From Aralia elata (Eukaryota; Streptophyta; Magnoliopsida; Apiales; Araliaceae), in assembly GCA_034770075.1 (NCBI GenBank), contig CM068388.1:20083206-20147205 (forward strand): 64,000 nt of DNA. The letters run 5' to 3'. A program made the translations under genes and the position numbers. Each line of letters opens with the position of its first letter. The first letter of the stretch is position 1. Below, piece by piece: positions 1-10,532 of the stretch. The notes beneath the pieces are model-generated. The model was not told the origin of the DNA. It was given only the letters and a program-made list of their open reading frames with translations, and searched no databases.

Positions 1-298
1 ATTTAGATAAGCCCTTCAGAGTCACTTTGCAGAAAATAACTTGAGTATTCATCATAATAACGGATACATCAAATTCATTTCCATCCCAACAAACAATAAT
101 TCTGGCCCTTTCATTTACAGGAGCATTATGAACATATTCCCAACCCACACCAAATTTCCTCATAATTTTTCCAACTTTTACCTGAGAGATTTTTGTTTCT
201 ACCAAACACAATAAAGAAACTCTATTTACAGCTATAAAATCAATAACATCTCTATGTTTATGGGATTTATTAAAACCCCTAATATTCCAAGCACACAT
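1..298 (-). pseudogene. LINE ORF2 start, APE-type endonuclease, partial at window edge
   Basis: A frame opening at the ATG at 296-298 stays open to the window edge for about 99 codons. It starts MCAWNIRGFN and later contains LLCLVETKIS. WNIRGFN and the glutamate of the ETK motif are hallmarks of the endonuclease/exonuclease/phosphatase domain at the N-terminus of plant LINE ORF2, which nicks target DNA for reverse transcription. The upstream 474-300 interval looks like a shifted ORF1 tail. The rest of ORF2 is outside the window, so whether this copy is dead cannot be judged from this part alone. Confidence 0.8.
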
Positions 299-541
299 TT
301 AATCATTGAGAATGAGGTAAAATAATTATCAGCAGCAATCCCCACTCCTTTAGGTCTTAAATTCCTACCCCCATTACCTTGTAACCTCAAGAGAGCATCC
401 AAAATCCCAGTTTGGTTAAATTCTCTTAACGAAAGTGCCCCGGCCATTGAGTTATGAGAATCCCTTTCCTCCAAAACAAGACTTTCAAAAGAGTTATTTA
501 ACTATATAGCTTTGCCTTTGCCCACTAAAACAATTCCCACA

Positions 542-1776
542 TCATCGTGAAAATTCTATTGCTTCATCTTGCAACATCATACCAGTCTTATTTAAACAAT
601 CACTTCCACTGATAATCTGTCCCTCATCCTTTTTATCAACCTCATCACGAACAAGATTTTCCATATAAGGATTTGCATTTACATTTTGCACATAAGAATT
701 TGAAGTTTCACCAACTCCACCTTCAGGACCTTCTTTTTTATTCTTCACAACTATCCACTCTTGTTTAATCACAGGTTTCTTAGGGCATTTACTTGGTTTG
801 TGTCCAAACACCTTGCAAACATTGCATTGAGGGGGAATCCATTCATATTCAACAGTTTGTGTTTCCAAAACATTTTTCTCATTTAGAATTATTATACTAT
901 TTAGAAGCTCCTTCCCAGCTTCAATTTCCACACAAATCCTAGCATAAGCCAATCTTTCCTGCCTTGCAGTCAACTTATCCGTAAACAAAGGTATTCCCAA
1001 GTAGCTCACCAATTTACTAATCAGATGAGAAGACCATAAATGTAACTTCAAACCCGTTAAAAGAATCCAAATATGTATGGTGGTAACTCCCTCTTACTCC
1101 AAACTAACCGAAGGAGACCAAGGCTTTAAAGCAAGAGGTTTGTTTTCAAAAGTCCAAGGGCCCTGCTCCAAGACCCTCTCCTTCATATCTGTATCCCCAA
1201 ACTTGAAAATAAAAACCCCAGAATTGAGAAGAAAAACATCAATGTGCCCATAATGCTTCCAATTTTTCCTAACAAACTCCTCAACTACTTTGAAAGGGGG
1301 TTTACCTCCCAAAACTTATGATCCAAGCATCTCAGTTTCTATATCATCCATTTCATATTTTACCACACGAACACCATTTATAACAGTAGGCTCAATGAAC
1401 TTTAAATCCATACCATTTGCTCTACTACGATTATTAGAAACAACTGAGGCCCAATTTCCATTCAAATTTTCCCCATGCAGTCCCAATTTAGCAGACGAAT
1501 TTGGAAGTTCAGGAAAATCAGCCATAAATTCCTCATTAATATATGTTTCCATACCCTTATTTTCCATAAATTCGCCACTAGATCCATTAAGGGAACGAAC
1601 ACCCAAATTATCAATAGTAGATATCCGAAGGATACGAAGAGAATTATTACCTTTAGGGCTAGAAGAAGATCCCGCAGAGATGCAGAGAATCACGAGCTAC
1701 AGAAAATTCCTGAGGTGACTTCAATCCAACCGCCCCAGATAGCTCCATAATCGGTATCCAAGTTGCTCAAATCCAT
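542..1776 (-). pseudogene. LINE ORF1 (DUF4283 plus zinc knuckle), broken
   Basis: The likely start is the ATG at 1774-1776. The frame is disrupted near 1693 by an apparent one-base shift, then carries in-frame TAA codons at 1316-1318 and 1094-1096 and ends near 542. About 1312 to 900 reads as the DUF4283 domain of plant LINE ORF1 proteins (a WxF-ENKPLALKPW-like segment, then LVSYLGIPLFTDKLTA). A CCHC zinc knuckle with spacing C-x2-C-x4-H-x4-C lies at about 785-826. ORF1 proteins of this type bind nucleic acid in the LINE ribonucleoprotein. At least three lesions make it non-functional. Confidence 0.85.
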
Positions 1777-1780
1777 GGTT

Positions 1781-2134
1781 CTCTCAGACACAGAATATCG
1801 ATTGAGAGGTTTATCAGGTGGTTTGCAGAGGTCGAGTCGCCGTGAAGAGCTCTCAAACTGTCACACCACCGACTACATGTCTCGGTATTTAGAATTTAGA
1901 TATGTAAACAAGCTTCAGAGCCATAATCATTCAACACATAACAAAATCTTACTTCACAGAACTATCTCCTAATTATGTTGTTTTCTTTTTTCAATATGCA
2001 TTTTATTGCACAAAAAAGCTCAAGAATCCTAGAGCACAGTTGAACCGTTGAAGTGTTAAGATCCAAATCTCTTTCTCAGTTTACCACGACAAACTAGACA
2101 AACGAAATCACAAAATCAGAAGTAAGAGATAGAC
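1781..2134. other. no gene seen
   Basis: This gap lies between the LINE 5' end and the last visible DHHC exon. It is probably intron sequence of the DHHC pseudogene. I see no recognisable exon, RNA or repeat. Confidence 0.5.
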
Positions 2135-2261
2135 CTCATTTGTTGTGGTGTTTGTCAGACAGAGGTTCACATGATATCCAAAGAAACCAGCCAAGTAGCA
2201 GAGAAACTATGGTCAGGAAGACCATAAGAAGTATTTGTGTGTTATAGGAGCCCAACAACCA
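2135..2261 (-). pseudogene. DHHC pseudogene exon 9, with one-base insertion
   Basis: It encodes WLLGSYNTQILLMVFLTIVS and, after a one-base insertion near 2190, a Tyr-His-x-Asn-Leu-Cys segment ending TNTTTNE. This is the fourth membrane span and the following conserved loop of the plant family. Phase 0 agrees with exon 8. Confidence 0.8.
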
Positions 2262-2709
2262 CTGGTACAAGAAATAAAACCATTACCGTATAAATTAAAG
2301 ACGAGCAACAAACAAGTATAAAATAAGTTACCATAACGTATTGAATGCAAATAGAGAAAAGAATGACTAGATATGAACACACAGACACACGCACCCATAT
2401 ACACAAAGAACAACGGTGACATTGTTGTACTCTTAAGGCAAAATAAAAGATTTATAATGCAGTATTTTGTAGATTTATAAAAGAGTATAATGCAGTCAAC
2501 TAAAATAAAAGATGTAATATATCATAAACACCAACACTGTCGAGTGACAAGTAGGATATGCATTCAGGGGTAACAAATATTGATATTTGAGACATTCAAT
2601 TTACATAGAAATTCAAAGTTCTCCAAGTTCATAGCTGTGTACATTTTTCAGAGAATTGTAACTAGGAATAGGTAGAAAGTGTTGACTGGAAAAGGTTTTA
2701 ATCACAAAC

Positions 2710-3046
2710 CTTTCATCAAGAAGAGTTAAGCCCTCCCCAAAATAAGATTTATCCATTTTCTGAAGAGACACAATCTGCCCATACCACAAATAAAAAAATA
2801 AGTTTGGAACCCAGTTCCTTCTAAATTGTGAATACAGACCAAAAAGACAATAATATATCACATAAATATTAGTACCAAATCCTTAACAACTTAATGCTAA
2901 TTGAATAATGAAACTCACAAACACTTGTGTGTTGTCAATAAAAGTAAAGTAAGAATTTTGTACATGTCTTAAAAATAAAAGGTTCTACACTGAATATCAG
3001 ATTTTTGTACCTTCCCGGTCTGAAGAACTACTCTCCGAACTGATGA
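2710..3046 (-). pseudogene. two exons of a glutaminyl-peptide cyclotransferase, embedded in the DHHC intron 8
   Basis: Exon 3011-3046 encodes SSVRRVVLQTGK, with a TCAG acceptor and a GTACAA donor. Exon 2710-2774 encodes IVSLQKMDKSYFGEGLTLL followed by DE and a split R codon. The two join in phase and match the beta-propeller type plant glutaminyl cyclase, which converts N-terminal Gln to pyroglutamate in secretory proteins. The flanking exons (FTQGLVY before, LFQVTWL after) were looked for and not found nearby. Only a gene fragment is present, on the same strand as the DHHC gene and between its exons 8 and 9. Capture by a transposable element is the likeliest origin. Confidence 0.75.
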
Positions 3047-3837
3047 CTGAAATGACAAAAATGAAAATTGCAATTACTGATTGTTAGAACAGACATCCAG
3101 CAAGAATTAGACTTTTAAGTAGTATAAGGAATAAAAAAGACAATAACACTTAAAATATGTAACAGCAACAATATGAGCAAAGGTATCAAAGAATGAATAA
3201 ATTATATGCAATGATTTTTATCATAAAAATGATGGGTCTTATTCATATTATAACCCAAATTAGCTCCAAATATCGTTAAATTTCTAATTAAAACCTAAAT
3301 TTTAGGGAAAATTAACAAGGGAAAAATTAAAACCTAATTTTTAGTGGAGGCCAGAGACACAGAAACCACCACTGCTGCCACCACAGCCACCACTATGCTA
3401 CCACTATGAAAGCAGAAAAACCATTATAACAAAACAAATTTAGCACCTCAAATACGTTTATATACACAAAGACTGTAAATGGGTTAAAAATAAACACATG
3501 CAAGAACAAATCCAAAGAGATGAAGAACTTACGATGAAAACCTAGCCCCAACACAGCTTATCTTCAAACACCCAATTAAATCTCTTCAGATTTCAGCCTC
3601 AGATCGAACGTACACCCAATCAGAACACAACCAAAGAGCAGATAAAGAGAAGAAAAACTGGAAAGAAAAGGAAAAATGAAGAGAAAAACCGAAAGAGAGA
3701 AAGGAAACTGAAGAGAGGGAACGAAAGTGACAAGCACGGAGAGAAAAAGAACCAAACTGACGACGACAAAGAGAAAAAGAACAAAACTGAGAGAAAAAGA
3801 GTATATGTCTTTAATTTTAAGTGTTCACTTGAGCTCC
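3047..3837 (-). promoter_or_regulatory. pyrimidine-rich 5'UTR-like block upstream of the cyclotransferase exons
   Basis: Read on the minus strand, about 3830 to 3540 is a long TC-rich tract followed by ATCGTAAGTTC, which looks like a plant 5'UTR ending at a splice donor. A GGTGGC-rich microsatellite-like patch lies at about 3355-3410. I see no coding exon here. It could be a promoter and first non-coding exon captured with the cyclotransferase fragment; this is inference. Confidence 0.35.
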
Positions 3838-4197
3838 GTATTTTTCCATTTATTAATGAAAGTATAATCAGTTATGAAAATAGAGAATCAATTCATGCAT
3901 AGCGGAATAATCATTAATAACCCCTTCATAGATTCAAGCATAATCTTAGTTCAATTTACAAGTCTATAGTATGGTTGATAACAGATACAACAGTTCATGG
4001 AGCATAAAGTAAATGACAGAAAGTAAATGACACAGGAGATTTTAAGTAGTTCGGAGACTGAATAACTCATACTCCACTCTTCTACTTCAACAAGTAGGAA
4101 TCCACTAATTGTTTTAGTCACAAAGACAAGGACTCTACGCCCTCCTCAAGTCCAGCAGACAAGAGTTGTTTTTAGCCACAAAGGCAAGGATCCTATG
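3838..4197 (-). repeat. truncated LTR fragment, same family as the 4544-16529 element
   Basis: About 360 bp here match 4610-4960 and 13685-14030, the right (U5) end of the LTRs of the neighbouring element, in the same orientation. The fragment breaks off at 4197, where a Mutator-like terminal repeat begins. It is an older, partly deleted copy. Confidence 0.85.
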
Positions 4198-4235
4198 AGT
4201 GGCAACTTGGAAGGTTAAAAGTGTCATTCAGCCCA
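4198..4235. repeat. remnant terminal inverted repeat of a MULE-like element
   Basis: The segment GTGGCAACTTGGAAGGTTAA followed by AAGTGTCATTCAGCC resembles the right terminal repeat at 59466-59505 of the MULE-like element 44557-59505. The partner end was not found nearby. Confidence 0.55.
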
Positions 4236-4428
4236 CCATAAACATATTTTCAAAGTTTTCAAGAAACATATAGAAGTCATAACTCATTACAAACACTCAA
4301 AAAACCATTATTTTTTAAGGAACTATAATCCACATAACAAATAAATAAATAGATAAATAAAAGAAAAAAGAAAAAGAAGAACGAAATGGAGTCATGAGGT
4401 TGCAAATAGATGAACATAAAGTACTCGC

Positions 4429-4481
4429 CTGAATAACATGTGGGGTCAAACTACGAAATGTATTTTCAATTCCAAAATACT
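4429..4481 (-). pseudogene. DHHC pseudogene exon 8
   Basis: It encodes YFGIENTFRSLTPHVIQ, matching the family segment after the third membrane span. It joins exon 7 in phase across the LTR element insertion. The acceptor is TTCCAG. The donor reads CAG/GCGAGT, a GC-type donor. Confidence 0.8.
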
Positions 4482-4538
4482 CTGGAAAACCAATATCAAG
4501 GTGGTTAAACATCACAAGGAACAAAATCACTTGATAAA

Positions 4539-4543
4539 AAGTT
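4539..4543. repeat. target-site duplication AAGTT, left
   Basis: These are the five bases directly before the left LTR. They are identical to 16530-16534. Confidence 0.85.
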
Positions 4544-7523
4544 TGTTGGTTCCCGGGGACAGAATGTGGATCTAGAAAGGGGGGAGGAGGTTGAATAGTT
4601 CCTTTAAAACTTTTTTCATTTATTAATGAAAGTATAATCAGTTATGAAAATAGAGAATCAATTCATGCATAGCGGAATAATAAGTAATAACCCCTTCATA
4701 GAATCAAGCATAATCTTAGTTCAATTTACAAGTCTATAGTATGGTTGATAACAGATATAGCAGTTCATGGAGCATAAAGTAAATGACAGAAAGTAAATGA
4801 CACATGAGATTTTAAGTAGTTCGGAGACTGAATAACTCATACTCCACTCTTCTACTTCAACAAGTAGGAATCCACTAATTGTTTTAGTCACAAAGACAAT
4901 GACTCTACGCCCTCCTCAAGTCCAGCAGACAAGAGTTGTTTTTAGCCTCAAAGGCAAGGATCCTATGACCCTCCTCAAGCCCCGCAGACACGGATCCTCT
5001 GACCCCTCTTGAGTCCCGCACACTTGAGTTGTTTTTAGTCCCTCGGACAAGGATCCTATGACCCTCTTCAACCCCAGCAGACTTGGAAACCCAGTTCACA
5101 AAGAACTCTTCAAGGCCAGCAGCCTTGGAACCTGTAGACTAAGCCCAGCAGACTTAGAATCTTTTGAACCCACCGGTACTCAGCAAGTCCAGCATACTTG
5201 ACTTCGTTTAGTCACTTAAGACAAGGACGCCTCGCCCTCTTTGGCGTGTTGATTGGTTGTTGAGTTGTGCTGCCAAGATGAACTTTGATCTCCTTCATCT
5301 TTAGGTACTTGGCAGCTGTTAGTGATCTTCTTCTGGATGCTGCTTATGATGGTCGTTGAAGCCCTTCCTTCTTCTGGTACATAGCAGATGCAGATGATCA
5401 CTTTCATTGAACACTGGTTGACTTGTCCAAGTCACTTCTTTATCTATTCAGTACATAGTGTTCCTTGCTTGATCATAGAGTTGTCCGTTCTGGATTTGGT
5501 TACTCTAGATCTTGGCTTCTTGGTCATTCGACTCTTAGCTCATATGCCAGCCCTTTGGCATACCTCTCATATCGCAGTGAAGCTTCTAGCTGATTGTACA
5601 GTTTGTGTTCTTGCTCTCTTGCCTACTGCATACCAACACACCCTTCCATTCGAGTGTGGTTGTCTCTTTTGTAGTTCTCCATCTTCCCGTTGAAAGTTTG
5701 TCGTTGATATCTTCCCGTTGCACTTCTTTCCGTTGGAGACTAACTTTCTACAGACTTGTTTATTGTATCACTGAGTATTTTACTTCCCTAAGTCTGTTAG
5801 TGATGGCTGAGTCAGCATCCATTAGCTGGTACCAAGATAGTGGAGTCACATGCGCTGCTTGTTGACTGCTGCAGATATGACTGTTTGAGCTCCACTCAAA
5901 TTGTTTACTTATTATACTCCTTTGTCTACTCAGTCGCTCATCTTGAAATAGTAACCCTGAGTGCCCTAATATTTTTAATCCAGCTGGCACTCTCTTACTT
6001 GCTCTACGATTATCTTAGGTGTAGCCTGAATCTTTGATCGTATAGTGAACTGCTTGCTTCTAACTAAAGACTGTTGCCTTAGATCGTAGAGTTTACTGCT
6101 AACTTCAGTTGGGACCTTGTGCTCTCTTGCAGTTTGTATTCCCTTATGCTCTGTGATCCCATTTGGCTTTTCGTTCCCAGAGCATAGCACTATGATCTTT
6201 GTTGAGCCATTGTTGCAGTGTGCTTATTATAGAGGATTGCTCTATGTTCTATAGGTGTTGGCTCTGCTGCTGTGTCATAGAGGACTGCTCTATGATCTTC
6301 TATTTGTTGTGACTCCTTTGATGTAGAGGACTGCTCCACTTAATCTTCAGACATTCTTCCTTCTGTCATAGAGTGTTACTCTATGATCTTTTCGCTTTGT
6401 TTCGCTGAGACTGCTTGAGTGCTTCTGTTGTCTTAGACTCAGCTCTACGATTACTTGTTCTTGCTGAACTTTTCCTACTCTATGACCTTTGTCTTTAATG
6501 CAGGTCTAGAGTCTTGATGGATCGTAGAGTGATTACTTGACCTTGTCTTTTAATCTCTATTATGGTTTGATGCTTTGGTTGTGCTTAGAGATCTTGCTAT
6601 GACTGATAGCTCATGCTCAACTTGCTTGGTAGTCTTGAAAATTGCCACTTTATCTTTGAGTGCTTCAGCAGCTACTGCTCTACGTTGTTGCTTGATTGTA
6701 ACCTGATCATGGGAGTCGTAGAGTGGCTGACTTTAGACTGACTCTACGAACCCATGTTAGCATACTGATTTCCTCTTTGCATTGTATACTCTACGATTCT
6801 GAATGAGCTCCTTGTTCTGCCTAGTCACTCTCTACGATTGCCTTGCAAGCTTTGCGTTGACATGCGCAGCTCTACGATTCCCAATGAATGATGCCGAGTG
6901 AGCTCTACGATCTGTCGAGCCTGTTACTGTGCTTACCTGGCAGACTCTACGATCTTGGGATTTAGCACTGCAATGCCAAGGCAACTCTACGTCCTGCTGA
7001 GAGTGCTTTATGTTCTGCCGAAAGAACTTTACGTCCTGCCGAGTTTTACTCTACGTTTTCCTGGCAAATCCTGTGATGGCATACTTGGCTCTGCGATGTC
7101 GACTGACTGCTCTACGATTCTTCAGTTAGTCAGTGCAATGCTCTGCGATCAGCCTGGCCCTTGTTTGTACATGTGACATTACAGTACATAAGATCAACCT
7201 AACAAGTTTGATCTTCTTCTATTCAATTCTAAGTCCTTGTACATCATATTCCTTTAAGGACTTTACAAAGCCTAATATTACAAACATGCTTTGATCAGAT
7301 AGATATTCATTCAGCTTAGATCAACCTAACATATTTGATCTTCTAAGTCCTTGTACATATATTTCATTAAGGACTTTACAAAGGCTTTAACAGTATGAAT
7401 GTTTTTCTTATCATTTTGTCATCAATCAAATCACATATAATGAATAATGGTAATCACATGCAGATCTTATAGCATTCTCCCCCTATGATAATGAGTGTAA
7501 CAATCGCATGCTGATTCCCAACA
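4544..7523 (-). repeat. 3' LTR (left copy)
   Basis: It matches 13622-16529 over its full length and is about 70 bp longer because of small indels. On the plus strand it starts TGTTGG and ends CCCAACA. It contains about 12 exact copies of CTCTACGA or its complement between 6000 and 7120, many near variants, and imperfect 60 bp tandem units around 4905-5180. Hydrophobic plus-strand frames at 5388-5865 are not convincing genes. Confidence 0.9.
4905..5185. repeat. imperfect tandem units inside the LTR
   Basis: A motif resembling CTCAAGTCCAGCAGAC followed by an AAGGATCCTATGACC-like block recurs four to five times at roughly 60 bp spacing. The same array is present in the right LTR at about 13970-14250. 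Confidence 0.6.
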
Positions 7524-7537
7524 ATCTCCCCCTATTT
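7524..7537 (-). other. polypurine tract of the LTR element
   Basis: The minus strand reads AAATAGGGGGAGAT directly before the 3' LTR, preceded by TTTGTCATCATC. This arrangement is common in plant copia-type elements and primes plus-strand DNA synthesis. Confidence 0.85.
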
Positions 7538-7842
7538 GATGATGACAAAACACTAATAGCATAACATTCAATTTAAGCAATACATGTTAGTGTATGAGTG
7601 CTGATGTGACTTAAGATACAGTAAGCCACTGTATTGGTAGATCAAGAGATATGAAATGATGTGCATTCAAGATAGTCATTTATCATACCAATAAACTTAA
7701 ACATATGCAGTTCACAAGCTATAGCAATCTAACAAGGAGATCCTAGCTACTAGCATAAGACAGTTAATTTCTCCTTGCCTTTTAGAGATATATCTTCTGC
7801 TTGATGTTGTCTTGTGACTGCTTTCTCCTGCTGCTGTCCTCT

Positions 7843-8037
7843 TTATTCTTCTGTATCCTTCTCTGGCACATGCTCCCCCTTACTTCTTGCAGTTGTTTCT
7901 TCATCTTCTGCTTCTTCTCCTGGCTCCCCCTCAGTTGTTGGTGCTCCATCTTTGTTCTTCTTGTTCTTCTTCAGCTCCTTGCTTTTCATGTCAGTTCTCG
8001 ACTTCTTTCTATGCTTCATCTTCTTATGTTTATTCAT
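7843..8037 (-). CDS. short charged ORF after the large ORF, doubtful
   Basis: This 64-codon frame starts MNKHKKMKHRKKSRTDMK and continues as Lys- and Glu-rich sequence. It begins about 30 bases after the end of the extended large ORF, in another frame. It may be a frame-shifted tail of that protein or chance. The plus-strand hydrophobic frames over the same bases are its shadows. Confidence 0.3.
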   Translation of the reverse strand: MNKHKKMKHRKKSRTDMKSKELKKNKKNKDGAPTTEGEPGEEAEDEETTARSKGEHVPEKDTEE

Positions 8038-8066
8038 CTTTTTCTCCCCTTTTTGTCATCAATCAT

Positions 8067-10532
8067 TTAGGAGAGATACTGAACATGCGTAATGAGTTGT
8101 TCAACTAAGTAGGAGGTATTACCAACTTCCATTTTCACCTCCTGCTGGCCAAGCTCCATTTGCTGAGTGAGGGACTGACTAAGGTTCTCTACTTTAGCTG
8201 ATAGAGTCTGAATAGAGCGTTTGTTCTGTTGTTGGAGTTTCAAGGCTTTAACTCTCTGCTGCTCAATTGACTTGAGATAGATTTGATCTCGTTGGTGAAG
8301 CTTTATGGACATGTCTGTGAATGAGGCTTGCAACTTCTTGTAGAACTCATTATCTTCGCCTTCAGTTACCTTCTATGCTGCTTTAGCAACTGAGGAAATA
8401 TTCCCAAGCAATTCTTCTGAGTTCTTCAACAACTTTTGGTCAATCAAGACATCTTCAAAAATTGGTGTAGTTGACTTGGATTTTTCACTCTTGTAGATGT
8501 TCTCAAGAGCAGTGACAATATCAAATGGTTCTTTGTTGGATGAGGAAGGGATATCAGAAGGTATGTCAGTGGGGATATCAGGGAGTTTGATACTTGGTTG
8601 GGTTTGGAAGGCTGCAGTCGTAGAATTAGAGGGTTTCACAATTGCTGACTCTACGAACTGGTTTGCTGATTTGCCTTTATCACTGTTTTTCAACATAAAG
8701 TATGGAATGTATATACCTTCAGCATGGCGGTAAACTTTGAAATGTTGAGTGTCTTTGATCAGCAACTTTGGATAAGATTGAACTCTTGGGAAGTTCTGAG
8801 AGATCAACTTCAGATTTGGAAACTGTGAGTAACACCAGCTGATGAAGCTTGTATCTCCAAATTCAATAGCCTTCAACCAGGGCATCCATGGGTAAAACCA
8901 TGTTAGTTGTTCACTATCAGGATCATACAGAACTGTAGTGCGATCAAGCTCAATGTCTTGAAAATTGTTAAGAAGATCCTCTATGGTCATTGATACCACT
9001 TTCATTTGCCCGTCGCCATAATCTATCCATCTTGTTGGCAACACAACTCCTGGTCTGTCACATGCCTCCAGCACAATCCTCCTTCGCATTCTCGTGGTTG
9101 CTGGCTTGAAGTGGCTTTCTGATGCACTGTTGTCAAAATCAGAGTCATGTTGCACTTCATCATCATCCATTGCTTCTTTCCCTTTATCAATGCTAGCTTC
9201 CTTGGTACTCTTTTCCTCTGAATTTTCTTCTTCCATAACTGCTTCTTTTGATTTTTCATCTGACTCATCAGTTGATTGATCTTCATAGCTTGCTTCCATG
9301 TCCTCATCATCTTCTGTTGATTTATTGAGGCTCTTTTCAACAGACATAGCTATATCTTCACTTTCTGATTTAGACATACTTGTGGTCACATCCTTTTCAG
9401 CATATTCATCATGGGATTCCACAGTTTTACTTGTCTCTGAAGCTTCAGTTTTATCACCCTCACCATCATCATCTCCAAGGTCTATTGTCATAGGTGGAAT
9501 CTCTTCTTTACTTCTTTGACTTGAGAGTTCCATCATTTGCCTTAGTCTTGCACTTTGTCTCCTTTCTGAAGGTTTGACCATGGGTGCTTTGGATGCTTCT
9601 TTCTCTTCCTTAGATTCATCTTTCGAGGAGGAGGAACTCTTATCTAGGGCTGCCTCAACTTTCACCTTCTTCTTGAGTGACTTTAAGGGAATGGGTTCAG
9701 GAGATGAAGAGTTTTCAGATTGAGATGATTCCTCCTTTAGTGTACTAGCTTTCCTTTTTCCTTTGCCAGCCTTTGAAGTCCCTCTGCTGCTGCTACCAGA
9801 TGTTCTCAACTTCTTGTTCTCCATGGGGTTCTTCTTCCAATTGTCAAACAATTTAGGTGACATGATTTTGTGGACATTTAGGGTTTCTCCTTCATCATCC
9901 CCAATTTTGCTTTTCAGCCTTTTCTTCAGTATGATGCTCAAGAACCTTCCATAGTAAATCTTCAGTGTAGGTTTATCTGATGTCTTCACTTTCCTGGCTT
10001 CTTTGACTATCCAATCAGATAGCATAGCTCCAAAATTTATCTTCTTTTTCATGACAATGGCAGTCATGATCTTCAGTTGCAGATCACTCACAGTGTCATG
10101 GGCAGTATCTTTACACAGAATACATTTGCCCACAATCTCAGCTAGGAATTCAAACTTCTCAGGAAATTCCTTTTTCTTCATTCCTTTCACATGGGGATTC
10201 TTCACATAGCCAATCAATTTCTTGCCTTCATCAGAATCGATTCCTTCTAGGGATGACAGACCTTGGTTGGTGAATCCCAAACATTGATTGATCTCTGCAG
10301 CATTTATCTTCAGTTTTATTCCACAAACTTTAGTAGACAGAACATCATTCTCGATTATCGCATTCTGGTAGAACTCTTTGATAAGATCAGAGAAGATCTT
10401 GGTGTTTGATCCTAAGCATTCTGAGAATCCTGCTCGCTTCACACTTTCTAGAATCTCCTTGAATTTCTCATCTGATTCTCCAAATTTGTCAAAACCAAGT
10501 TGAATACCTGATACGACTTGACAGTTTTCCAT
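8067..10532 (-). CDS. large ORF of the LTR element (719 codons, in-frame amber, then about 100 more)
   Basis: The ATG at 10530-10532 opens a 719-residue frame that ends at a TAG (8373-8375). The same frame continues open through a coiled-coil-like segment (KLHQRDQIYLKSIEQQRVKA) to 8067. Residues 1-235 are a globular domain resembling the plant transposon protein family often found in LTR elements (Transposase_32-type; judged from layout such as IKEFYQNA and INQCLGF). Residues about 236-490 are low-complexity, with Ser/Lys/Glu runs and very acidic stretches. A second globular part (about 500-620) is rich in aromatics. Nothing resembles gag, RT or integrase. The amber could be a lesion or a readthrough site. 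The role is unknown; a nuclear DNA- or RNA-binding protein is inference. Confidence 0.7.

Larger units (their letters stand above)
1..1780 (-). mobile_element. 5' part of an L1-type LINE (non-LTR retrotransposon)
   Basis: Reading leftward, this stretch contains an ORF1-like frame with a DUF4283-type domain and a zinc knuckle, followed by the start of an APE-type endonuclease at the window edge. That order is typical of plant L1-type LINEs. The element begins near 1780 and runs off the window at base 1, so the reverse transcriptase, poly-A tail and target-site duplication cannot be seen. It lies downstream of the last visible exon of the DHHC pseudogene and may have interrupted that gene. Confidence 0.85.

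Noticed and set aside
5388..5990. Hydrophobic plus-strand and short minus-strand frames in the LTR
   Set aside because: They repeat in the other LTR with independent changes, match no family and do not agree with the element's orientation.
7801..8108. Plus-strand hydrophobic frames (Leu/Phe/Ser-rich)
   Set aside because: They are antisense shadows of the Lys/Glu-rich minus-strand coding region.
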